Below, piece by piece: positions 32,505 through 41,311 of a stretch of 48,146 bases of DNA (positions are counted from its first letter, which is position 1; each line of letters starts with the position of its first letter). The stretch comes from CAZPKH01 sp964587165 (GTDB lineage Bacteria > Bacteroidota > Bacteroidia > Bacteroidales > Muribaculaceae), in the NCBI GenBank assembly GCA_964587165.1, contig CAZPKH010000010.1, positions 1 to 48,146 on the forward strand, in the 5' to 3' direction. The notes beneath the pieces were generated by a model. The model saw nothing but the letters and a program-made list of their open reading frames with translations, was not told the origin of the DNA and searched no databases. The position numbers and the translations under genes are program-made.

Positions 32505-35156
32505 TCAGAACTCCTGGCCGAGCACGAAGTGGAACTGCGAGCCGCCGCGGCGTCCGTAGGCTTTGTCGAAGCCGTATGCCCAGTCGATGCCGAGCCAACC
32601 TACCATCGAGAGGAATACACGCAGACCGGCGCCTGCCGAACGCTTGACGCTGAAGGGGTTGAACTGCCCGACTGATGTCCAGGCGTTGCCCGCCTCGGCG
32701 AAGCAAAGGCCGTAGATCGTGGTGGACGACTGAAGCAGGAACGGGAAGTGGAGCTCGACACCGAAGCGTGTGTAGGCGTAGCCTTCCTGTCCGTAGGGGG
32801 TGAGCTGTCCGTTCTCATAGCCTCGCAGGCCGATGGTCTCGGTGGCGTAGGTGTAGGAGCCTGTCATGCCGTCGCCGCCCACGTAGAATGTCTCAAACGG
32901 GGTCTTGCACCATTTGTTGTACGATCCGAGCAGACCGATGTCGGCGCGGGTCATCAGCACGAGCGTCCACTTGCCGTCGGGATCGGTGAGCGGGGTATAG
33001 GTGCGGGAGCGGAAGCGCAGCTTCCAGTATTCGATCCATTTATAGAGCTCTTTTTTCGACTGCTCGGTGTTTGATTTGGCAAGCGCTTCGTAGTTTTTGT
33101 CGGAGAAGAGCGAGTATGGGGGTGTGAGCTGCAGGTTGAGCGAGAATGTGGATCCGCGGCGCGTATAGTAGGGGTTGTCGATGGAGTTGCGTGCCAGCGT
33201 CAGGCCCAAGACAAAGGCGTTTGAGGTGCCGTTGGTCATGTAGTAGAGGTAATCCCAGTTCTTGAGGTTATACCAGTTGTAGGTCAGCTCGGCCTGGAAT
33301 GTGAAGTAGTCGTCAGGCCAGCTCAGGCGCTTGCCGAATCCCACTGTTATGCCTGCCATCTGAAGCCATTTGTTGGGGTCGTAGGCGTTCTGTATGGTGT
33401 TTGAGTAGTAGTCGTTGTACTGCGAGTTGGTGTAGCCGTAGAGGTTGTTGTAATAGTATCCGGAGTTGGCCCACATATTGTTGTAGTACGACGAGTTTAC
33501 ACCGGTCTGGCGGCTGTAGAATCCGCTCACCGACAGAGAGTTGGGGCGCTTGCCTCCAAACCACGGGTCGAGGAACGAGAAGCTGTATGCCTGATAGTAG
33601 CGGGCGTTGGTCTGCGCCGAGATAGAGAGCTGCTGCCCTTCGCCCTGGGGTATGAGTCCTTTGTACGACGAGGGGTGGAAGAGGTTGCGCAGTGAGAAGT
33701 TGGTGAACTTGACGCCTACCTTACCGATTATACCGGTCTGTCCCCATCCGAGCGATAGCTCAAGCTGATCGGAGGGTTTGGATTCGAGGTCGAACACTAT
33801 GTCGACGGTGCCGTCGTCCTCGTTAGGCTCGGGGCGAATATCCATGGTCTCGGGGTTAAACTGCCCGGAGGCTGCTATCTCGCGTGCGGAGCGCATCAGG
33901 TCGTCCTTGCTGAAGAGCTCGCCGGGCTTGACGCGCAGCTCGCGGCGTATCACACGCTCGTAGAGGCGGTCGTTGCCGTTGATAGTCACATTGTTGATGC
34001 GAGCCTGCGGGCCTTCGAGCATGCGGAGCTCCAGGTCGATGGAGTCGCCGTGCACGTTGCGCTCTATCGGCACGAGCTGATAGAACAGGTAGCCGCGGTT
34101 CATATACAGGTTTGCCACGGCGTCGTCGTCCTCCTGGGTGCGTTTGCTCAGCAGCTTCTGGTTGTACACGTCGCCTTTCTGTATGCCGAGGATCTGGTTG
34201 AGCAGGTCGGTGGAGTATACGGTGTTGCCCACCCAGGTGATGTCGTTGATGTAATATTTCTTGCCTTCGTCGACGGTGATGTGCACGTCGACGGTGTTGT
34301 CGTTGTAAGGCACCACGGAGTCGGCCACGATGGTTGCGTCGCGGTAGCCTAATTCGTTGTATTTCTGAATTATGCGGTTGAGGTCGTCCTTATAGTCGGA
34401 TTCTACGAACTTTTTCTGCGAGAAGAGTTTGAGGATGTCGCCTTTCTCGTTTGTTTTCTTGATGACGCGCTTGAGCTTTTTGTCGGACAGCACTTCGTTG
34501 CCGTCGATGTATATCTTGTGCACCTTGGTTTTGGCGTGCTTGTCCACATCGATGTTCACTATCACATCGTTAGGAGCCGAGAGGTCGTCGACGAGGTTGA
34601 CTGTCACCGTGGCGTTCTTGAACCCCTTGTCGGCATAATATTTTTCGATGATCTGCTTTGTGCGGTCTACGGCGTTGCGGGTCATGGGGTTTCCTTTCAT
34701 CAGGTGCAGACGGTCGTCGAGGTCTTTCTGCTCCCCTTTCTTCACTCCGGTATAGTTGACGGTGGCGATACGGGGCTGCTCGCGCAGGTGGAATGTGAGC
34801 CATACCTTGTTGCCGGTGATTTTGTCGACAGTCACCTGCACGTTGGTGAACAGGCCCTGCTTCCAGAGGCGTTTTGATGCCTCGGTGATCTCTTCGCCGG
34901 GTATCTCGACGCGGTCGCCGGGCTTGAGGCCTGCGAAGCCGAGCACGGTAGCCTTGTTGTAGTTGTCGGCTCCGGCGATGTCGATGCCTGCTATCTCGTA
35001 GGTGCGGGCGCGCCCGGTGAACGATATTTCGGGATTGTAGATGGTGTCTGGCGCGGCAGGGGCAGCGACGGGTGCTACCGGGGCGTCGGTGGCGGTGTCC
35101 TGTGCCTGCATTGTGGCGACAAAGAGAGCAAATATGATGAATATTTTGAAACGCAT
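32505..35156 (-). CDS. bamA: Outer membrane protein assembly factor BamA
   Basis: BamA inserts beta-barrel proteins in the outer membrane. This 883-residue protein has a signal peptide and an Ala/Pro-rich linker. Five POTRA-type modules span about 45-430 (for example KPGDRVEIPGEEITEASKRL, KVHKIYIDGNEVLSDKKLKR, RINNVTINGNDRLYERVIRR). A 16-stranded barrel ends in GSQFHFVLGQEF with a terminal Phe. TRFGVELHFPFLLQSSTTIY and AGAGLRVFLSMVGWLGIDWA are BamA-like. Tyr/Asn-rich barrel loops (about 560-620) are notable and probably surface-exposed. It lies 52 nt after uppS. Confidence 0.96.
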   Translation of the reverse strand: MRFKIFIIFALFVATMQAQDTATDAPVAPVAAPAAPDTIYNPEISFTGRARTYEIAGIDIAGADNYNKATVLGFAGLKPGDRVEIPGEEITEASKRLWKQGLFTNVQVTVDKITGNKVWLTFHLREQPRIATVNYTGVKKGEQKDLDDRLHLMKGNPMTRNAVDRTKQIIEKYYADKGFKNATVTVNLVDDLSAPNDVIVNIDVDKHAKTKVHKIYIDGNEVLSDKKLKRVIKKTNEKGDILKLFSQKKFVESDYKDDLNRIIQKYNELGYRDATIVADSVVPYNDNTVDVHITVDEGKKYYINDITWVGNTVYSTDLLNQILGIQKGDVYNQKLLSKRTQEDDDAVANLYMNRGYLFYQLVPIERNVHGDSIDLELRMLEGPQARINNVTINGNDRLYERVIRRELRVKPGELFSKDDLMRSAREIAASGQFNPETMDIRPEPNEDDGTVDIVFDLESKPSDQLELSLGWGQTGIIGKVGVKFTNFSLRNLFHPSSYKGLIPQGEGQQLSISAQTNARYYQAYSFSFLDPWFGGKRPNSLSVSGFYSRQTGVNSSYYNNMWANSGYYYNNLYGYTNSQYNDYYSNTIQNAYDPNKWLQMAGITVGFGKRLSWPDDYFTFQAELTYNWYNLKNWDYLYYMTNGTSNAFVLGLTLARNSIDNPYYTRRGSTFSLNLQLTPPYSLFSDKNYEALAKSNTEQSKKELYKWIEYWKLRFRSRTYTPLTDPDGKWTLVLMTRADIGLLGSYNKWCKTPFETFYVGGDGMTGSYTYATETIGLRGYENGQLTPYGQEGYAYTRFGVELHFPFLLQSSTTIYGLCFAEAGNAWTSVGQFNPFSVKRSAGAGLRVFLSMVGWLGIDWAYGFDKAYGRRGGSQFHFVLGQEF

Positions 35157-35208
35157 ACGCTCTAAGGTGTGGTGTATTGTCGAAATGTGATGTGGTGCGT
35201 GGGGCGGT

Positions 35209-35982
35209 TTATTTGAGCTGATCGGAGGTTAGGCCGAAGCGCCGTTCGCGCCCCTGATACTGGAGTATGGTGTGTAGAAAGTCGTCTTTGGAGAAATCCG
35301 GCCAGAAGTTGGGCGTGACGATGATCTCGGAGTAGGCTATCTGCCACAGCAGGAAGTTGCTCACCCGCGAGTCGCCGCCGGTGCGTATCAGCAGGTCGGG
35401 GTCGGGCATGCCGGCCGTCGAGAGGTGTGCGGCCACATCGCTGTCGGCTATTGAGGCCGGTTCAATCTCGCCGGCTGCGGCTTTTGCCGCGAGCAGCCGT
35501 GCTGCGCGTGTGATCTCCCAGCGCGCCGAGTAGCTGATGGCCAGACAGAGTGTCAGGCCTGTGCATCCGGCGGTCGCAACCCGGCACCGCTCGAGCCGCT
35601 CAAGGGCTTCGGCGGGCACTCGGCTGAGGTCACCTATTAGGCGCAGAATCACGTTGTTCTTTATCAGGTCGGGGGTTTCGCGCTCGATGGCTATCGCTAT
35701 GAGGTGCATCAGGGTGTCGACCTCGTCGGCGGGGCGGTTCCAGTTTTCGGTGGAGAAGGTGTATAGTGTGAGATACCCTATGCCCAGATCGGAGGCGCAC
35801 TCGGTGATGCGGCGCACGGTGTTGACACCCTCTACATGGCCGGCCGAACGCTCCAGGCCGCGGGCTTTGGCCCAGCGCCCGTTGCCGTCCATTATTATGG
35901 CTACGTGGCGCGGCATCCGCGAGTGGTCGATGGCCTCGATAAGGACGGGGTCGGCTATATTTTTGGGGTCAACTTGTGTCAT
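35209..35982 (-). CDS. uppS: Undecaprenyl pyrophosphate synthase (isoprenyl transferase)
   Basis: UppS makes the C55 lipid carrier for peptidoglycan and glycan assembly. This 257-residue protein contains HVAIIMDGNGRWAKARGLER (catalytic Asp and His/Arg), YLTLYTFSTENWNRP, the LLIRTGGDSRVSNFLLWQIA block with its conserved Arg residues, and AYSEIIVTPNFWPDFSKDDF. I chose the ATG at 35982, 13 nt after the DUF6089 stop. A TTG seven codons upstream would overlap that gene by 8 nt and is less likely. It sits in the usual Bacteroidales order before bamA. Confidence 0.95.
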   Translation of the reverse strand: MTQVDPKNIADPVLIEAIDHSRMPRHVAIIMDGNGRWAKARGLERSAGHVEGVNTVRRITECASDLGIGYLTLYTFSTENWNRPADEVDTLMHLIAIAIERETPDLIKNNVILRLIGDLSRVPAEALERLERCRVATAGCTGLTLCLAISYSARWEITRAARLLAAKAAAGEIEPASIADSDVAAHLSTAGMPDPDLLIRTGGDSRVSNFLLWQIAYSEIIVTPNFWPDFSKDDFLHTILQYQGRERRFGLTSDQLK

Positions 35983-35995
35983 AGTCAATGTGTTG

Positions 35996-36682
35996 TCAGT
36001 CAATACGGTTGCAGGTCTCGCATCGGCGTCCGAACTCGTAAGTCACGGCGACGGTGATCGCCGATGTCCAGTCGGTGTTCTTGCCGAATTGACTTTTTAT
36101 CTGATATAGATCGGTGATGTTGCCGTCGAGTTTGTCGCCAAAATTTTTCGACATCGTAAATTCGAGTGCCAGATTCCAGCGCTCGGCGGGTTTATACTTC
36201 ACTCCCGCGCTCATCGGTATCGAGAATGCCACGGAGGTATTGCCGTCCGACAGGGCGAGGGTGGCGCCGATGCCAAGGGCCATGTAGGGTGTCCAGCGGC
36301 GCAGGCGTTTGTAGGTCTCGCCGATGCCGTATGCGAAGAAGTTCACCTCAAACCGCTCGTCTACAGCGATAAGCGTCGAGTTGAATTTATAGACTTCGCC
36401 TCCGGGAAATACCATCTTGAAATCCTCCGAGTTGCCCGATATTGTGCTTATGCCGGCTTGAGTGCGCAGCGCAAAGCGTGTGTTCATGATATATCTGAAC
36501 TGTGCGGCGGCGGCCACCCCCGGGTGTTTGTAGAGGTTGCTTTCGTTCACATCGCCGAGATAGCCGCTTGTGCCCAGCGCCACGCCGAGGTCAAACCGAT
36601 AGGGGGCTTCCTGTGCCACGGCGGCGGGAGCGGCACTCATCAGTGTCGCTATCAGGGCTATTATGGCGAGAAGTCGGCGCAT
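35996..36682 (-). CDS. DUF6089-family outer-membrane beta-barrel protein
   Basis: This 228-residue protein has a signal peptide (MRRLLAIIALIATLMSAAPA) and about eight amphipathic beta strands (FDLGVALGTSGYLGDVNESN, RFALRTQAGISTISGNSEDF, YMALGIGATLALSDGNTSVA). The C-terminal CETCNRID end and strand pattern match the DUF6089 proteins that precede uppS in Bacteroidales genomes. The role is unknown; conserved linkage to bamA suggests an envelope function. Confidence 0.85.
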   Translation of the reverse strand: MRRLLAIIALIATLMSAAPAAVAQEAPYRFDLGVALGTSGYLGDVNESNLYKHPGVAAAAQFRYIMNTRFALRTQAGISTISGNSEDFKMVFPGGEVYKFNSTLIAVDERFEVNFFAYGIGETYKRLRRWTPYMALGIGATLALSDGNTSVAFSIPMSAGVKYKPAERWNLALEFTMSKNFGDKLDGNITDLYQIKSQFGKNTDWTSAITVAVTYEFGRRCETCNRID

Positions 36683-36725
36683 TCGGCAGTTTCGGAGCGT
36701 TAGGGCGTGAAAGGGTAGGAGAGTG

Positions 36726-38264
36726 TCACTGTAAAGGTATGAACTGCAGGCGGTTTATCACGCCGCGCCACACCGTGTTGTAGAGCTGCCCGGTGGAGCT
36801 GTACCCTCCGAAGAGGTATACGTACGGGCACTCCCACTCGCTGATCGGGGCAATGGCGCGCGACAGCGCGGGGGCACCGACGGTGAGCCACGGCGATATG
36901 CGGCGTCCGGGCATCTCGATCCAAGCTGTGGCCGAGGTGCTTCGGGAGGCGTAGAGGGTCTCGGTGAACACCAGGGCGTCGGCTCCATACATGTCGGGCA
37001 GATAATCGGGCAGGGTGAGCATATCGGTGGCACGACGCCAGCGCACACCGTTGTCGACCGACACGTAGACGTCGCGCTGAGCCGTACCCCAGCCGTCGCG
37101 TCCGCCGATCACCAGAAGTGTCGGGTATTCGTCGGCAGTCCAGTTGTTTGCGCCGTTGACATACGAATAGTACGGCACGAGCGTTGCGTCGCGTAGCGCT
37201 ACGGCAAACGGCTCACGGTTTATCTTCGCCCACTCCGAGCCGTCGAAAGCCCATACATCGGGCGAGCAGGTGCCGTCGGCCTTCACTCCGCCCATCATCA
37301 CGGCCGTAGGAGTCGAAGCCCATTTGGTGGTGTAGGAGTGGAGGGCGGAAGTGGCAGCTACCGGCATGTCATCGGGCAGCGCTACGGTGGTCATCGAGGG
37401 GTAGAGCACGGATTCCCACCCGTCGGCAGTGCGGCGCGATGCCAGCAGCGAGCCGTCGTAAGCTCCGTAGAGCCAGTGGAATGACGCTCCCGCAGCTACC
37501 CATGTCTGCCCGTCGGTCGAGCTGTAGAGCGCATCGGTGCTGTCAAGCATGTATAGCGTAGCATCAACCGCCGTGAGTGTCTCGATGCGTGCACCCTGCG
37601 GCAGAGTGGCGCTGTTTGCGGTCCATGGAGCCGAGCCGGGGTTTGCGCTCCGGGCTACGACTGCGCTGCCATCGGCACCCTGCACTAAGGTGAGCGCTTC
37701 AGAGCCGAAGAGCACGCTCTTCTGTGCGCGCGGGCGTGCTATTCCGCCGGGGAGCTCGGTCATCGCTTCGCGGCTCCAGCTCATTGAGTCGGGCTGGCAG
37801 CGATGCACGTTGACCTTTATTGTATAGTCGCGCGATGCCTCACCATTGTTGCTCACCACGTGGAGCTTGGCGGGGCCGCGGCTGAAGTCAATACTGTCGG
37901 TGCCGGCTGTCAGATAGTCGATAGTGCGGGGAGTCTCGCCCGGGCCGGCGGCCTCGGTGATAGTGGCCACCGACACGCTCGGGAGCCCTATCTTCACCAC
38001 CAGGCGGCGCACATTGGTGCCCACCGGCAGCGAGTCGGCATTGAAGATCTCTGCTTGCTGCAGGTCGATGGAGAAGAACACGGAGTCGAGATTGGCGAGC
38101 ACCTTGTTGTTGCGCGACAGCGAGAAGGAGCTTACCGCAGTGCTGGTGTTGTTTATCTCCTCGGCTATGGCGTAAGCGGTGTCGGAATCGTCGGAGTTGC
38201 ACCCCGGTAGCAGAGCCAACATCCCCGCGCCAAGCAGTATATATCTGAACAGACGTTTTGACAT
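36726..38264 (-). CDS. DUF6242-type surface lipoprotein
   Basis: This 512-residue protein begins with a lipoprotein signal (MSKRLFRYILLGAGMLALLP, then GC). An N-terminal Ig-like part at about 40-160 follows (AVSSFSLSRNNKVLANLDSV, FFSIDLQQAEIFNADSLP). Residues about 170-510 form kelch-like propeller repeats (TLYMLDSTDALYSSTDGQTW, DVWAFDGSEWAKINREPFAV, PYVYLFGGYSSTGQLYNTVW). This matches the DUF6242 layout as I know it. I placed the start at ATG 38264, behind a promoter at 38286. The function is unknown. It is 43 nt upstream of DUF6089 and may be co-transcribed. Confidence 0.83.
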   Translation of the reverse strand: MSKRLFRYILLGAGMLALLPGCNSDDSDTAYAIAEEINNTSTAVSSFSLSRNNKVLANLDSVFFSIDLQQAEIFNADSLPVGTNVRRLVVKIGLPSVSVATITEAAGPGETPRTIDYLTAGTDSIDFSRGPAKLHVVSNNGEASRDYTIKVNVHRCQPDSMSWSREAMTELPGGIARPRAQKSVLFGSEALTLVQGADGSAVVARSANPGSAPWTANSATLPQGARIETLTAVDATLYMLDSTDALYSSTDGQTWVAAGASFHWLYGAYDGSLLASRRTADGWESVLYPSMTTVALPDDMPVAATSALHSYTTKWASTPTAVMMGGVKADGTCSPDVWAFDGSEWAKINREPFAVALRDATLVPYYSYVNGANNWTADEYPTLLVIGGRDGWGTAQRDVYVSVDNGVRWRRATDMLTLPDYLPDMYGADALVFTETLYASRSTSATAWIEMPGRRISPWLTVGAPALSRAIAPISEWECPYVYLFGGYSSTGQLYNTVWRGVINRLQFIPLQ

Positions 38265-38285
38265 ATCTATAATAATTTCAAGGTG

Positions 38286-38293
38286 CAAATGTA
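38286..38293 (-). promoter_or_regulatory. -7 box of the DUF6242 gene (and perhaps the whole envelope cluster)
   Basis: The minus strand has TACATTTG, 21 nt before the ATG at 38264. A TTTG lies 16 nt upstream, nearer than usual. No clear promoter precedes DUF6089 or uppS, so this may drive the downstream genes too. Confidence 0.68.
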
Positions 38294-38409
38294 GCAACAA
38301 TTTTGCAAATCCGACCATCAAAGGGCTACAAACCGACAATCGGCCGCCGTCTATTCCGTTTTTTTAACAAACCAATATCGCCCAAAGCCCTATCCGCCAC
38401 CACAAACGC

Positions 38410-38446
38410 CAACCATCCGGCAAGTGCAGGTACCGCCGGATGGTTG
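38410..38446 (-). terminator. Perfect 12-bp hairpin after the Crp/Fnr gene
   Basis: CAACCATCCGGC pairs with GCCGGATGGTTG around a 13-nt loop. It lies about 35 nt after the regulator's stop codon. No T-run follows on the minus strand. It is the likely mRNA end of the BASS-crp operon. The rest of the 216-nt gap (38265-38480) holds only the DUF6242 promoter. Confidence 0.62.
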
Positions 38447-38480
38447 ATGCATTATTTGCGAGGATTGCCGGGAGGGGGGG

Positions 38481-39164
38481 CTACTCGGAGGAGTGGAGCA
38501 CTTCGAGGAGCTTGGGGCGCGAGAGGATGCGGATCTCGGTTGTGGTATAGGTGAGTATGCGCTCCTGTGTCATGCGGTCCATCGTGGCTAAGAACGAAGA
38601 ACGCTGCACGCCGAATACCGAATACAGGTCGCGCGAGCGGCACTGAAGCACGATGTCGGTGGCGCGGGTCTGGGTCATGGCGATGATCCAGAAGGCTATA
38701 CGCTCGCGCAGGTCGCCGGTGGTGAGGCTCAGGATGCCGTCGATCGACTTCTGAGCCGAGGCCGAGAGGGTATTCAGATAGTTGAACAGAAACACCTGGT
38801 CCATGCTCAGTATCTTGGTGAAGTCGGCTTTAGAGATCTGCAGTATGCCGGTGGGGCCTATGGCTGTAGCGGTGCAGGGGTATATGGTGTGAGGGCCGAA
38901 GAGGAAGTCGGGGGCTATCACCTCGGGGCCCGTCAGGGTGGAGAGGGTGCGGAAGCGGGCGTCGGAGTTTGAGATCTCGATGCGGGCTGAGCCGTTGATT
39001 ATAAACTTGATATGTGTGCACGGCTCGCCGGCGTTGATTATTGTCTCGCCGTCAGCATATTTCAGGAAATGGAATTTTGCCATCCCTGCTATCTCGGATA
39101 TTTTCTCATGGCTCGCGCCCTTGAGCAACGGGAGCGACATGAGGATCTCGTACATACTGTCCAT
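38481..39164 (-). CDS. Crp/Fnr-family transcriptional regulator
   Basis: This 227-residue protein has a cyclic-nucleotide-binding-like jelly roll at about 10-130 (LPLLKGASHEKISEIAGMAK, YADGETIINAGEPCTHIKFI). A dimer helix follows (LFNYLNTLSASAQKSIDGIL). The C-terminal helix-turn-helix lies at about 165-215 (CRSRDLYSVFGVQRSSFLAT, recognition helix VQRSSFLATMDRM). The ligand is unknown; the FNR-type cysteine cluster is absent. It is 47 nt downstream of the BASS transporter, so it probably regulates its own operon. A palindrome at 40132-40145 is the obvious candidate site. Confidence 0.9.
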   Translation of the reverse strand: MDSMYEILMSLPLLKGASHEKISEIAGMAKFHFLKYADGETIINAGEPCTHIKFIINGSARIEISNSDARFRTLSTLTGPEVIAPDFLFGPHTIYPCTATAIGPTGILQISKADFTKILSMDQVFLFNYLNTLSASAQKSIDGILSLTTGDLRERIAFWIIAMTQTRATDIVLQCRSRDLYSVFGVQRSSFLATMDRMTQERILTYTTTEIRILSRPKLLEVLHSSE

Positions 39165-39211
39165 TGTTGTTTGTCTTTATGATAATTTAACAACTCGACG
39201 AGGCAGACGGT

Positions 39212-40129
39212 TCAGGCGGCACGCTCGCGGCGGTATATCTGGTAGGAGTTGATGGTGTTGTGCCACGCTACGTATGCCGCCGGGCCGATAGATGCCAGCG
39301 GCGACAGAAACTGCATGGCAAGCCAGATGCCGAGCACCGTGTTTTTCTGCCCCAGCGATTGTGCCGCCGAGATCGGGTCGCCATAGCGTCGGCCTACGTA
39401 CCGCCCGATGGCAAACTGCGCCACGCACATCAGCAGCGACACCGCGCCTATCGCAATCTCCTGCGGTATGAGAGCCGCCGGCTCGCGCATTACAAAGCTC
39501 ACCGAATTGCCTACCACAATCAGCAGCGCGACAGCCCAGATGTAGAACGAAAGCCCTTGATGCTCGGCCACGCCGCGATGTGCGCGAGGTGCCCACCGCT
39601 GCAGCGCGAGGGCTACGGCGAGCGGTCCGAGGATCAGCGGAAGTACCGTCTGCGCTATGCGGAGTATGCCTGCGGCAAAATCGACCTGTGCCGCGGGGTT
39701 GATCCACGACAGCAGCGGCGGTGCGAGCAGCGCGACGGTGAGGTGGCTCACCAGCGAATATGTGGCAACGCGCGCCACGCGTCCGCCAAGCATTCCGGTG
39801 ATCACCGGAGCCGCGGTGGCCGTAGGGCAGAATACGCAAATGAAGGCCGCTTGAGCCACGACTTCCGACAGCGGCCTCAGGGCGAGATATACTCCGAGAG
39901 CGCCGACCACCTGAACGCCCAAAAGCCAAAGCATCGAGGCGTCGAGGCGCAGATCCGTCCACCGCACCCGGCAGTAGGTGATCAGAAGCATGATGAATAT
40001 AAGCGGCCGCGACAGGAATGCCACATAACCTATGTAGTCGTGCAGCACGATGCCCAGAAGCATTGCTATCGGCAGCATCCACGGCTTCAGGGCCGCACGT
40101 ACAGATTGCAGGGAGATAGACCGGCTCAT
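39212..40129 (-). CDS. BASS-family (bile acid:sodium symporter-like) transporter
   Basis: This 305-residue integral membrane protein has about ten helices (WMLPIAMLLGIVLHDYIGYV, LLGVQVVGALGVYLALRPL, LIVVGNSVSFVMREPAALI). The FCPTATAAPVITGMLGGRVA segment has the style of the crossed-helix substrate site in BASS transporters. SLGQKNTVLGIWLAMQFLSP matches the conserved C-terminal region. I used the ATG at 40129; an alternative start nine codons upstream would run through the palindrome. The substrate is unknown: organic anions, pantoate-like acids or bile acids are possible. Confidence 0.83.
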   Translation of the reverse strand: MSRSISLQSVRAALKPWMLPIAMLLGIVLHDYIGYVAFLSRPLIFIMLLITYCRVRWTDLRLDASMLWLLGVQVVGALGVYLALRPLSEVVAQAAFICVFCPTATAAPVITGMLGGRVARVATYSLVSHLTVALLAPPLLSWINPAAQVDFAAGILRIAQTVLPLILGPLAVALALQRWAPRAHRGVAEHQGLSFYIWAVALLIVVGNSVSFVMREPAALIPQEIAIGAVSLLMCVAQFAIGRYVGRRYGDPISAAQSLGQKNTVLGIWLAMQFLSPLASIGPAAYVAWHNTINSYQIYRRERAA

Positions 40130-40131
40130 AG

Positions 40132-40145
40132 TTTGATCGATCAAA
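40132..40145 (-). promoter_or_regulatory. Candidate operator of the BASS-crp operon
   Basis: TTTGATCGATCAAA is a perfect 14-bp palindrome. It lies directly between the -7 box and the transporter ATG, overlapping the expected transcription start. The half sites TTGAT/ATCAA equal those of FNR boxes, but the gap is 2 nt instead of 4. A bound protein here would block transcription. Confidence 0.6.
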
Positions 40146-40153
40146 ACCGGTCG

Positions 40154-40161
40154 CAAAGTTA
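40154..40161 (-). promoter_or_regulatory. -7 box of the BASS-crp operon
   Basis: The minus strand reads TAACTTTG (TAnnTTTG). Transcription is expected near 40147, giving a leader of under 20 nt. The -33 is not distinct. Confidence 0.7.
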
Positions 40162-40260
40162 CACAAAAAATTCACTATTTGCATGCCTGCGGAGGTGCGA
40201 AGTCTTGACTTATGGATCGCGGGGCAGCTTCCGTGATTTCGCGGTAGAAAAAATTATGGT

Positions 40261-40268
40261 TATATTTG
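40261..40268 (+). promoter_or_regulatory. -7 box of the surface lipoprotein gene
   Basis: TATATTTG lies 15 nt before the ATG at 40284. No clear -33. The TTG inside the box could extend the reading frame but would lie upstream of the transcript. Confidence 0.68.
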
Positions 40269-40283
40269 CAGTGTGATAAATTT

Positions 40284-41252
40284 ATGAAAATGAAAATATA
40301 CAAGATATTGCGCTGTTGTGTAGCGGCTCTGCCGCTGCTCTCCCTTGCTGCTTGCGGCGACGACGAGCCTGATGCGCCCGCGGTAGTCACACCTCCCGCA
40401 CCGGGGGGTGATTCTGCCACATATCCGCGTCGGGCTGCCCTGACTGTGATCGACTATAATCCTGCGCCGGGGCAATTTGTCAACGTGATACCCGAATACC
40501 TCCCCGGCATGGCTTACACCGATATGGTCGACGCGGCCTCGGCATCGCTGCGCGCCGGCGATATGATAACACTCGGCGCTTTCGGCGGCTCGGTGACGAT
40601 ACGCCTCGACGAGCCTATATATAATGTGTCGGGCTCCCCCGACCTGCAGGTGCTCGGCAATGCCTTCGAGGGGTCAGCCGAGCCCGGATTCGTGCAGGTG
40701 ATGGCCGACACCAACGGCAACGGCCTTCCTGACGACGGCCCCTGGCTGCTGCTTGGCGGCGAGAAGTTTGATGCCGATGCCCTTGTGTCGGTAGTGTACT
40801 ATCCGCCGGCTGCCGATGCCACCGATGCGGAGTATATTCGATGGACGAGCCACGCAGCGCGCACCGGCGCGCCGATAGGCGAAGGGTGGCTGTCGCGCAA
40901 CGTGCAGTATCACACTCAGTCGTATATGCCCGATTGGGATGTGAACAGTATTGAGCCCGACGGCACGCTTGTCAAAACGTTCTGGATGCTCCCTTCCAAC
41001 GTGACATGCGATGCCACCTCCGGTATATACCGCATGGCTTCGTATGCCGGGTATGCCGATTCGTATCCCAACAACTCCACCCGGTCGTATCTCGATCTCG
41101 ACAACGCACTGCTTGTAGATGCTTCCGGCGCCGTGAGCTGTGTGCCTGAGCGGATCGACTTCGTGCGGATCACCACAGGTGTGCTCGGCAACAACGGTCC
41201 TCTGGGCGAGATTTCTACCGAGGTGGCCGGCATCAATCTGCTTCATCCATAA
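40284..41252 (+). CDS. Surface lipoprotein of a Bacteroidales cell-surface-protein family
   Basis: This 322-residue protein has a lipoprotein signal (KILRCCVAALPLLSLAAC, Cys about residue 22) and a Pro/Asp-rich linker. One compact beta-rich domain follows, with VIDYNPAPGQFVNVIPEYLP, SLRAGDMITLGAFGGSVTIR, VQVMADTNGNGLPDDGPWLL (a DxNxNGxPDD calcium-type loop) and DFVRITTGVLGNNGPLGEIS. I have seen this pattern in proteins annotated simply as cell surface or PKD-domain proteins, some near corrinoid-uptake genes in Bacteroides; that link is from memory and weak. No corrinoid genes adjoin it here. Function unknown. Confidence 0.75.
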   Translation: MKMKIYKILRCCVAALPLLSLAACGDDEPDAPAVVTPPAPGGDSATYPRRAALTVIDYNPAPGQFVNVIPEYLPGMAYTDMVDAASASLRAGDMITLGAFGGSVTIRLDEPIYNVSGSPDLQVLGNAFEGSAEPGFVQVMADTNGNGLPDDGPWLLLGGEKFDADALVSVVYYPPAADATDAEYIRWTSHAARTGAPIGEGWLSRNVQYHTQSYMPDWDVNSIEPDGTLVKTFWMLPSNVTCDATSGIYRMASYAGYADSYPNNSTRSYLDLDNALLVDASGAVSCVPERIDFVRITTGVLGNNGPLGEISTEVAGINLLHP

Positions 41253-41311
41253 TATTTTCAGATGCCCCACCGTTATCACAGTAGTAACACCTTGCTAATG
41301 CCCGCCGGAGA

